Part shown: positions 56,701-64,000 of the stretch, in pieces
Layout of the letters: every line of letters starts with the position of its first letter
Numbering within the stretch: the stretch's first letter is position 1
NCBI GenBank assembly: GCA_034401135.1
Contig: JAWZSP010000010.1
Coordinates: 714,382-778,381, forward strand
DNA from: Volutella citrinella
Lineage: Eukaryota; Ascomycota; Sordariomycetes; Hypocreales; Nectriaceae
Length of the DNA stretch: 64,000 nt
Direction: 5' to 3'
Made by a program: the position numbers and the translations under genes
The notes under the pieces: model-generated
What the model was told of the DNA's origin: nothing
Databases searched by the model: none
What the model saw: the letters and a program-made list of their open reading frames with translations, nothing else

Positions 56701-58501
56701 ACGATTTCTTCGAGCGAGCGTTAATCGGTATTGCTTCCTGTTCGAGCACATCAAGTCCCAGACAGGGTTAAAGTACTCACTTCCCGAGACGATCACCATG
56801 GCCGTGGCGCTCCGCGGACTTCGCTTCAGCTACGACTCGTCATTGATCGGCAGTGAGAGTGTGCTGTGGAGCGACAGGTGGGAGTCAACACGGCGCACTC
56901 GTACGCAAGAGGGGGGCACCGAAGAGACAAAGACGCAGCGGGAAGGTCTGGGTCTGGGCAAAACCTCGAAGCTGCATGGATTTGGCTGGTGGCTGCCGGG
57001 GAAGTTTGACTGGAACATCTGGCGATTCCACTCGGAAGTGGGGGATCGACTGGCCGTCGGAAACGATCTGCTCCGTCAGGACTACAAACGGCAGTGGCAA
57101 GTGCTCAAGGACATCCGGGATGTCCACGTACGTATGTGGCAGGCCCAGAGCTGGGTCGGCCGATTCCAGGTAATGGAGAACGCGGCAGCTAAAAGGGTAT
57201 GGCTCGAGTATCTCCATTCGACCGTTATCGAGCTCTTCCAACGCGATGTCTGGCGCGTGGCCCTTAAGAGCACAAAATGGAAGACGGGCTCCGACGTCAC
57301 AGATGAGGCCGCCAGTCGCTATCCCGACTCCGATGCGCCCAACCTTTGCTACGATGGACTCTGTGATCTATTCCATGACCGGATGAGCGATACCAGCCAC
57401 ACTTGGCCTCACTTGATTACCGGGAATAAGCTACGATCGACGGAGGTGATGGACTTGTTTCACGATCTGTTCTCCCACAGCAGTTCGCATACAGCCCTAG
57501 GAGAGCGGAAAGGGTGGTATTCACTCCCTTTTCGGATTGCAGCACGGCGCAGTATCGAACTTATCACATTCTACTTTGGTCTCGTAGAGGCCCAACGATG
57601 GTATAAGGACCTCAGTCGATTAGTCTTCCTCACTCACTGGATCTTGCCTTGGCCATCATCTACAGAGCTTATCGGCACCACGAAGGAAAATAAGCAGAAG
57701 GACTTGAAGCGGCGGCTGATGTGGGCATCGATCATCTATATCGAGCCGACTAGCACGTCTCTGGGTTTTCCCAATCCTACCGTAGCACCGCGTAAGCTCG
57801 AGGACCCAGACGTGCGCATCTCTGTACAAAGCAGCCTTTCACGGGTACTGGCACCTTTATGCCGCCAGCGATTTGGCGGTTCAGGTTGGAAAGACGACGA
57901 GGACAACACAAACAGCCAGTTTCATTGGTCGACGCGCGACTTGCTTTTGAGCTCGAATCAGACAGTGCATATAGACGCATTGCGGCTGGGTCGTGCTGTA
58001 GAGCCGTACAACAATGGCAGCTTGTTTCCCGTCGTCGAAGGTGGCCGACCGCCGCAGCTTCGTCTGGTCAGCGCCATACGCAAGAAGACTCTGGACGAGC
58101 TTGAGGCTGTATTCAACAAGACGCTGGAGGCAGATCAGGCTAGGCGGCAGCGTAAGATCAGCATGGCGCGGTCCAGCCAAGCAGTCTACACGTCTTCCCC
58201 CACGGCATCCTTCCCGTCTCGCCACTCGGTGGCCGTGGCAAGCGAGTCAACGGTATCTCGAGCTGGATCTACCGGATTTTCACAAGGATCTATTTGTTTG
58301 GAAGAAATTCGAGAACAGCGTCGATTGGTGTTAGAGAAGCTATTAGAGGAGGAGGATGAAGATGCCTCTAATACATCGGACGGGACCGAGGGGACAGCCT
58401 TCACCATACAGACTATGGACAGCACGGGCTCGTGGCGGCCGCAGAAACGGCTAAGGAAGCAAGTCAAGCAGGAACGGGAAGAAAAGAAAAGAAACGCCTG
58501 A
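53777..58501 (+). CDS. Very large unknown protein of the subtelomeric unit, copy 2
   Basis: Exons 53777-54374 and 54435-58501 give 1,554 aa, the same length as copy 1. The intron is 54375-54434 (GTTGGT, branch GCTGAC, CATAG) and the join is again phase 1 giving Asp. Exon 1 is clearly diverged in the first ~70 residues: IPRRRGRPKLDLTEEQRAER and a more basic RRRALERARSYRHYH, with the shared PNISIPVPAEEPP following. Residues from 200 on look identical to copy 1. An ATG at 54425, inside the intron 3' end, opens exon 2 without splicing, so a head-less 1,358-aa product is possible here but not in copy 1. Promoter repeats differ too. Function is unknown; the basic head suggests DNA association. Confidence 0.7.
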
Positions 58502-59162
58502 ATGCAAACGCGGGGTTCGTATACGTATAGCGAGAGCATGTCCATAGAAACCTCATATCAAAGAGTAGCGTAGATTCAGGCTAGATATCATTTATCTGGC
58601 CGATAATAATCACACATTTGTCAAGTGTGCCTAAAGCCTTTAGGGCTTATCCTCGATGTCGTCTAGAGGCTAGGTGGCCTATCTCAGTTTGGGTGTCCGT
58701 AAGAGCGTTGGCAGCCCGTATACTAGCGTGCTCATCGCAGAAGTTGAGCTGCTTCTTAAGCAGATCGATCGTGGCTAGTATATCGACATCCATAGCATTC
58801 TTCTCCGTCATGATTGGGTTTGAACTTTTTGCTCGAGGTTAAATGGCATAAAAGAGTGTGTCAAGGGTATGTAGGGAGAGTAAAAACAGAAGGGATGGCA
58901 TGAGGGGCGAGACGATTAGGGGGGCAAGAGTTCAAGGGCGGCGGTCAGTGGAACATGTCTCGGAATAGTATTGATGCGGATTCGAAGTTGGCCCTACGCC
59001 CTGCTCTGTAGACACACGATGAGCACGATGAGGATCATATTTACAGAAGGTTGCGCATATATATGAAGTTACAGCTCTATGTCATATGGCGAGGCCCGTA
59101 TACCCCACAAGAGGATTTGATTGCTGTATCTACAGGGAGTGTACGTCGTTGGCTAGGTGCGT
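58502..59162 (+). other. 3' non-coding region of unit copy 2
   Basis: Sequence appears identical to 52714-53374, including the antisense small frame. It ends 152 bp before the next ATG. Confidence 0.4.
58647..58811 (-). CDS. Possible 54-aa antisense protein, copy 2
   Basis: Identical to the frame at 52859-53023 (offset 5,788). The duplicate gives no independent evidence of selection because the whole tract is identical. Confidence 0.3.
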   Translation of the reverse strand: MTEKNAMDVDILATIDLLKKQLNFCDEHASIRAANALTDTQTEIGHLASRRHRG

Positions 59163-59313
59163 GGCGAGACAGCCAATAATCAGTGCAGTTGGTTGACGTG
59201 GCATCACAAATACCCCGCAGTATCCACCACCGCCTCACTCTTCTCTTCCTCTTTACATCAACAGTCATCAGGTCGCGTACGAAATATAAAAGCCCGAAGT
59301 CTTGACGGTGAGA

Positions 59314-60551
59314 ATGAATACATCGGAGTCGAATCTACCAGCAACAACGGGGGCTGCACTGGCTCCATGTTCTCGATGCGGTCCGGAGGACGCTCAACAG
59401 ACGCTACTGATCTGTGCGACATGCCTCACTCGCGATGAATTGACCGAGCCTCATTCAACGGGTCCAAGTGACCAAGATGTCTATCACGCTCTAAAAAGCG
59501 TCTTTAAGAACACCAAGCCGCAACGCGCAAAGGAAAGAAACTTTATCAAGAACAGGATCCAGAGGTGTCAAGGCCAAGAATGTATCCAATTAATGGATCG
59601 CTTCGACGAGGATCTTATCATTGCAAAGGCTAAGCAGCTGATTCTCAATGGTGCATTTCGAGATTCTGAGAAAGCAGCAGAACTAGGGCTGCTGGGTACG
59701 CAGGAGATGGAAAACTCAAGTTCAGGTAAGCGGTACCCGTCTTTACATCGATTTAAAATACCTGACCAGCATTATTAGGAGAACCCTTATTGCCGACTCA
59801 TTTTCTTACAGATCTCTCATACCCAGCACAGCATGCAATTATGTGCAGGCTGCAGGCGGCTCTGGAAAACCTCTGCTATGCTTTTGCACAAGAAAATATG
59901 CAAGAAACGTTACAGGCACGTGGGTGGAAGTGCGCCGAGTTGGTCCAACTTAGTCAATGGGTGGATGAATTCCGGGAAGACCTCACCTATCTTACTGCAA
60001 GAGGCAACACTGATCAGAGGACGCTGGAAGGACTACTCCAGTCAGTGGCCAGAATCCAACCTACTGCGGAGGGGCGTGTTCCTATGTCCTCCAGGAATCT
60101 GCAAGCTCTCCTATCCACGGCCCATGCTTTTTCCGAGCTGCTCGATACCGGGGCACAGCACGCCGATGTGATCAAGAGGCTGTATGATGAAACTCAGATG
60201 GCGTTCACATCCATTGTCGAGAACACACGCACGTTAGAGTCGAAGCTGGATAATGAGCTATCGAAAATTAGTGATAAGAAGTCGGATTTAGAGGATAGGC
60301 TGCTAAGGATTCAGGAGGAGCTGGCGGTTTTAAACAAGGACGAGCGTGCTGCGCTGGCTATGTATATTGCCAAACGCGACGAACATGCTGCTCTTGTAGG
60401 GGAGCGACTTGTTGTGAGCGTTAAGAAAATGAACCTGGTGGGCTATTCCTGCTTGGGGCTCGGAGACTTGGGTCCGGTGGACCTTTTAAGCGAGCCTGGT
60501 GTACGAACCCCAGAGGAGGAGGAGGGAGTAGGAGGAGGAATGGGAAGGTAG
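59314..60551 (+). CDS. Unknown 383-aa protein, Cys-rich N terminus and coiled-coil C terminus
   Basis: Exons 59314-59725 and 59812-60551 join in phase 1 (Ser-Ser-Ser|Asp-Leu-Ser) across an 86-nt intron with GTAAG, CTGAC and TTACAG. A TATAAAAG lies at 59285-59292, only about 22 bp before the ATG. The N terminus has CSRC (about residues 19-22) and CATC in a zinc-ribbon-like arrangement, then a charged region with KSVFKNTKPQRAKERN. Exon 2 begins YPAQHAIMCRLQAALENLCY and continues as long helices. Residues about 270-340 are a strong coiled coil (LESKLDNELSKISDKKSDL, RLLRIQEELAVLNKDER). The end is Glu/Gly-rich. I do not recognise a family. It sits 152 bp after the tandem units and in the same direction, so it could be cargo or simply a neighbour. 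Confidence 0.65.
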
Positions 60552-61133
60552 TGGTTCAAGTTACTGCTGTTTTTTTCCATAATGTAAGCACTATAATGAT
60601 ACTGGATGGCTGAAAAGTATATATTAGGGCTACCTTAATCCTACCTTTTTACCACATAGCAATGAAGCTACAGTTCTATAGTACTATCAGGCTGTCCTGC
60701 GGCTTGCCGCTTTCACAGCAAATTTAGGCTATAGAGAGACATAATGAACTGGTTATACAGTAGTTGGAACTATCTAAAACCCGGTCTTCGTGCCCTTAGT
60801 GGCATATATAATCGTTTATTGTGGTAATGCATCAGTAGGTCATATGTCAGCTGCTGCATGTTGGGCAGCCTAGTTGGGCAACCTCGTTGGGCAGCCTCGT
60901 TGGGCAGCCTTATTGGCCAGCCTTGTTCGGCCGGCCTTATTCAGCCAACCCCGCCTGTATGACTCTTTTGTTCTTTCTGTATCACCCCGCCTTTTCACCG
61001 AAAGTGGCCACTTTGCATTTTGCTTGTTGCACACAGCCCAGCGCACCCTTTAGTAAGGGTTCCTTCCGCTCGTCAATCGCTCTTCATGTCATTTTTTCCC
61101 TAATTACCTTTGCTCTACATCGGCTGGTTCCTT
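60552..61133 (+). other. Intergenic region before the RNase H gene
   Basis: It contains the 13-bp repeats at 60860-60950. The frame at 60887-61192 reads through the repeats without a recognisable domain, and I do not call it a gene. The sequence just before 61134 is pyrimidine-rich (CATTTTTTCCCTAATTACC). Confidence 0.4.
60860..60950 (+). repeat. 13-bp minisatellite (GTTGGGCAGCCTC)n, about 6-7 units
   Basis: Units GTTGGGCAGCCTA, GTTGGGCAACCTC, GTTGGGCAGCCTC, GTTGGGCAGCCTT, ATTGGCCAGCCTT, then more degenerate ones. Degeneracy increases to the right. Confidence 0.85.
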
Positions 61134-61790
61134 ATGCGAAAGGCACACCGCAAACCGCAGTCACGGAAGGGGCAGCAGAGTCGACTGTTTGATGTTGCTG
61201 CTCTATTTGGAGAGGACGTAACACCTGACGACGTGGAAATCTGTGACGATAAGCTTTGGGTCAACGTGGCATGCGATAATGCAAGCCCTTGTGGGGTTTG
61301 TGATTGTCGAACGTCGCACTTAGACAGCATCGTGATTGCCGTCGACGGCGCTTGCAAGGGCAATGGGACACCACTCGCACGAGCGGCGGTGGGTGTGTTT
61401 GTCGGCGCGGCATCAGCATACAACCAGAGCCGCCTACTACAAAGCAACCCAGCCACGAATCAGATTGCCGAGTTAGAGGCTGGAGTGCTTGGTCTTGAAC
61501 AGGCTCTCAACATCCAGAGGAACAGGCTCTCCGATGAATCACTTTCTCAAGTGGTTATCAAGGCAGACTCAGAGTACTTGGTCAAGGGTATGACGGAGTG
61601 GATCTTTAAGTGGCAGGCCAATGGTTACCGGACTGCAAAGGGGACCCCTGTTGCTAATATGGAATTATTTCGGAAACTCGAGGGGCTAGTGAAGGACTTA
61701 GGGAGTATTGGCGTCGAAGTACTGTTCTGGCATGTAAGACGCTATTATAATAAAGAGGCAGACGAGCTGGCTAATAGAGCTTTTACATAA
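61134..61790 (+). CDS. RNase H type 1-like protein
   Basis: 218 aa from the first ATG of the frame (61134; upstream codons have no ATG). After about 65 residues with two CxxC-like pairs (CGVCDC), the RNase H fold follows: AVDGACKGNG (catalytic Asp), TNQIAELEAG (Glu), KADSEYLVKGMTEW (Asp), then FWHVRRYYNKEADELANRA with the final Asp and the Asn/Glu-Ala-Asp signature. All four acidic residues of the DEDD set are present, so it may be active on RNA-DNA hybrids. It has no transposon neighbours. Such stand-alone RNase H-like genes are common in fungi; substrate and role here are unknown. A decayed paralogue lies immediately downstream. Confidence 0.8.
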   Translation: MRKAHRKPQSRKGQQSRLFDVAALFGEDVTPDDVEICDDKLWVNVACDNASPCGVCDCRTSHLDSIVIAVDGACKGNGTPLARAAVGVFVGAASAYNQSRLLQSNPATNQIAELEAGVLGLEQALNIQRNRLSDESLSQVVIKADSEYLVKGMTEWIFKWQANGYRTAKGTPVANMELFRKLEGLVKDLGSIGVEVLFWHVRRYYNKEADELANRAFT

Positions 61791-61882
61791 TAGTTGGCGA
61801 GGAAATTAGGAAGGGGGGTTAAAAAACTTGGCTGGTTAGGGTTATAAGTGCTAGCTGTTCGCCTAGTCTCGCATTAATATGG

Positions 61883-62026
61883 TTCCGAGACAAATCTCAT
61901 CTCGAGAAACTCGATGAGCTGGTGAAGACCTTGAACAGTGTTGGCATCGAAGTCCTGTTCTGGCATGTATTGCGCAAATTCAACGAAAACGCAGACAGGC
62001 TGGCCAAGAGGCAGTCGACTGGTTGA
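61883..62026 (+). pseudogene. RNase H C-terminal fragment (decayed paralogue)
   Basis: Reads FRDKSHLEKLDELVKTLNS, VGIEVLFWHVLRKFNEN, ADRLAKRQSTG then TGA, aligning with the last 45 residues of the gene ending at 61790 (LFRKLEGLVKDLGS, VGVEVLFWHVRRYYNKE, ADELANRAFT). The catalytic Asp of EAD is kept as NAD. The N-terminal two thirds are absent, so it is a truncated tandem duplicate. Confidence 0.8.
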
Positions 62027-62029
62027 GGG

Positions 62030-62265
62030 CTATCATCAATGAAGTTAAAGTAGTCTCTTGCTGCATTGTGTAGGTCGTTTCGAGTGATATCTCGACGGCT
62101 GATGGCGCTTGCTATGACTGGAGCCCTCTGATGAATGAGAAGGCGATGGGCTGTGTAAGACTTAGCGGTCGAGATGAGGGTGAGGTCGGAGTATTGGCCG
62201 GTGCTTAGGGCACTGAGAGTGAGTTGATCTAGGGTACACGCGCAGTGGGGAAAAGGGCGGAGCAC
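62030..62265 (-). pseudogene. BTB/POZ-domain fragment
   Basis: The minus-strand frame reads GQYSDLTLI, KSYTAHRLLIHQRAPVIASA and then FIDDSPQPVDCLLASL. These are the first strand, the HK..L..rSPVF helix and the IDDDP..V..LL segment of a BTB/POZ domain as seen in fungal BTB proteins. There is no ATG in the expected place and the frame ends against the RNase H fragment on the other strand. BTB domains mediate dimerisation and cullin-3 recruitment; this copy is incomplete. Confidence 0.55.
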
Positions 62266-62625
62266 CTCTGGAAAGAAGCGAGCAGCTAGTCCATAGCTAA
62301 GGAGCGTAAGGTGGTAGGAGGAGGAGACTCGGCGCAGGTCACTCTTGGTTCGGATGGAGACGAGTGAAACAGCTCGGGAAAGAGTAGGCGGGCGTCGTAA
62401 ATGGACTCAAAGACGCTTTCCTTCAAGAGGTACTAGAGAGCCTCGACAAGTGTCTAATCGGAGAAATAGAGGACGGAAAGACGATGACGAGTTACAAGGT
62501 GTTGAATGAGTTTAATCTTGCGTATCTTTGCGTTATTTGGCTGGGTAAATACTTGCCGACAAGGGGCAGAGCTATAGACGGCGCGATAATGTGTTCGGTG
62601 TCTTGGTCTAGGGTAGGGTTCACAG
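62266..62625. other. Region with no identifiable gene
   Basis: Short frames on both strands (for example minus 62454-62663) have no family signature. It may include more of the decayed BTB gene. Confidence 0.4.
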
Positions 62626-63860
62626 GTAACCCTAACCCTACACCGAGTGTCAAGGACGGTCAACAGTGAGGGCCTCTCGTTGGCGGAGCCGTTGTTATGC
62701 CGGAGGTCAGTAGTGTAGGGTTAAAAGAAGGCACTGCCTTGTTTCTAGTAAGGTCTAATGTCACCGTGCGTTCCGGACAGCCGACGTAGGGTTACGGACA
62801 AGAAAAGGGAAAGGTGTTTCAATTTATCTACAACAAGGAGTTATTGCGACGGCACCGGGGGTACGTTAAGGCACTGTTACGGCATGGGGTGACGCACACG
62901 CTAGCGAGACCGAGCTGGACTGGCAGGTCCTACGCCCAACCGTACATCTAATCCTACGGGTGACGGTACGGGCAGGCTGAAGGCAAGGAGGTGACCCTAA
63001 CCCTAGAGCAGCCCCCAGGGGGGCCACTACAACTACAACCCCAACCCTACCTACGACTACGACTACGACTACAACTACGACTACGACTACGACTACAACT
63101 ATAACTACGACTACAACTACAACTACGACTACGACTACAACTACGACTACGACTACAACTACGACTACGACTATAACTACAACAACGACTGCAACTGCGA
63201 CGGCAAGTAGAGCTACAAGGCTGAGGAGTGTAGAGTGAGGTAAGCAGCCGCGGTAAGGGTTAAGGACAAGGAGACTAACTGTAGGTAGCAGGCTGGTTGC
63301 GTCTACCCCAACCTACCGCCTGGCCTGTTGAACCCTAACGTGTACAGCGGTACAAGCTGTAGAAGAGCAGTGAGCAGAGGCGTAGGGTGCTTAGTGTTGT
63401 GGAAGAGAGTGAAGAGTGCTAGTAGAGTTGTGCAGGGGGGGTTGAAGAGTGGTAGAAACAGGACGGGGGTAGAGACAAGGAGCTAAGAGAGAAGTAGGGT
63501 GTTAAAGTAGGTGGCACTGGGGTGTTTTAGACAGCGACGTCGACTTTTGGACGGACAGGAGAAGTGAAGGGGTGGGAGTGGTAGTAAGACTAGAGAGTGA
63601 GGTGGAAAGGGCAGAGGAGGGTAAGGAGAGAGGAGTTAAAGAGGGCTAACCTCTGAGGTGTGTAAGGGCGCTGGCGGCAGTAAAAGTTGAAGAGCTAGGG
63701 TTGAGGTGTTAAGAAGGGTGTGGTACCGAGTCTAAACTAACCGCTAACCGCTGAAGAAGGAGGGCGCGCCGGCGGCACGTTCGGGGTTGGAGTTAGGCTT
63801 AACAGGGTGGTTTAGGGTTCCGTGGAAAGCGTTCACGACAGTAAGCGAGTTTGCGTCGCA
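62626..63860. other. Telomere-adjacent degenerate sequence
   Basis: No gene. Short telomere-like words occur in both orientations: AACCCTAACCCTA near 62628-62640 and ACCCTAACCCTAG at 62993-63005 (inverted with respect to the end), and single GGGTTA or TAGGG words near 63700 and 63815. The + strand is G/A-skewed from about 63350 on. Confidence 0.6.
63050..63195 (+). repeat. (TACGAC/TACAAC)n hexanucleotide array
   Basis: About 145 bp of TAC alternating with GAC or AAC, nearly uninterrupted, decaying into AACTGCGACGGC at the right. Confidence 0.9.
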
Positions 63861-64000
63861 AGGGTTAGGGTTAGGGTTAGGGTTAGGGTTAGGGTTAGGG
63901 TTAGGGTTAGGGTTAGGGTTAGGGTTAGGGTTAGGGTTAGGGTTAGGGTTAGGGTTAGGGTTAGGGTTAGGGTTAGGGTTAGGGTTAGGGTAGGGTTAGG
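63861..64000 (+). repeat. Telomere, (TTAGGG)n
   Basis: About 23 copies of TTAGGG to the end of the window, with one shortened unit (TTAGGGTAGGG) near 63984-63994. The G-rich strand runs 5' to 3' towards the right, as at a right chromosome end. Confidence 0.98.

Larger units (their letters stand above)
53379..59162 (+). mobile_element. 5.78 kb subtelomeric unit, copy 2
   Basis: Same ends as copy 1 (GTGTGGAAACCC..., ...GGCTAGGTGCGT), directly adjoining it. The right flank (GGCGAGACAGCC) differs from both the left flank of copy 1 and the inter-copy TTAA. Divergence from copy 1 is confined to about 53379-54427. Confidence 0.7.

Noticed and set aside
47592..59162. Helitron or TIR transposon identity for the tandem units
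   Set aside because: No 5' TC / 3' CTRR ends, no Rep/helicase, no terminal inverted repeats and no matching target duplications were visible.

Overview
The window reads as a chromosome end of a filamentous ascomycete (Pezizomycotina). It finishes in about 140 bp of TTAGGG repeats, G-rich strand on +, so the telomere is on the right. Introns are short (48-86 nt) with GT..AG ends and CTAAC/CTGAC-like branch sites. A 30 kb block is almost stripped of G and C in the manner of repeat-induced point mutation (RIP). The gene families are typical of such fungi: Zn2Cys6-type regulators, SNF2/RING helicases, an OrsD (DUF3505) protein and PD-(D/E)XK_12 nuclease-like relics. I cannot fix genus or species.

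Layout. 1-4.4 kb: normal base composition but no intact gene; pieces of an EST1/SMG7-like protein and a frameshifted PD-(D/E)XK nuclease-like pseudogene lie at 2.9-3.7 kb. 4.5-34.8 kb: extreme AT-rich, gene-free block of RIP-decayed transposons, with a nearly unmutated 245 bp MITE, its decayed relatives, foldback repeats, a long inverted repeat, a 15-bp minisatellite and a short interstitial telomeric tract. 34.9-36.8 kb: a broken fungal transcription factor and the C-terminal half of a RAD5/SNF2-type helicase pseudogene. 36.84-45.06 kb: a full-length Ty3/gypsy chromovirus with 416-bp LTRs and a CTCCT target duplication, inserted into that helicase pseudogene; the RING half lies at 45.07-45.47 kb. 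The element has Gag, Pol with a C-terminal chromodomain, a textbook in-frame GGGAAAA slippery heptamer joining them, and an extra spliced antisense gene encoding a Zn2Cys6-type cluster plus a helical region. 45.5-47.2 kb: a repeat also found RIP-mutated at 4.6 kb, a decayed coding relic and a GC-rich promoter-like stretch. 47.2-47.6 kb: an OrsD-domain ORF cut short.

47.59-59.16 kb holds the most striking feature: two head-to-tail copies of a 5.78 kb unit. Each carries one very large two-exon gene (predicted 1,554 aa) that I cannot assign to a family. The second exon and the 3' region look identical in the two copies (about 4.7 kb), whereas exon 1 (an AT-hook-like, basic N-terminal head), the intron and the promoter region are diverged. 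The switch from diverged to identical sequence falls at the intron 3' splice site. A second unknown two-exon gene (383 aa), an RNase H type 1 gene with a decayed neighbouring paralogue, a BTB/POZ fragment and about 1.2 kb of degenerate telomere-adjacent sequence follow.

Few host genes look functional. The apparently intact coding units are the chromovirus genes, the two big-unit genes, the 383-aa gene and the RNase H gene. The rest records transposition, RIP, truncation and subtelomeric duplication.
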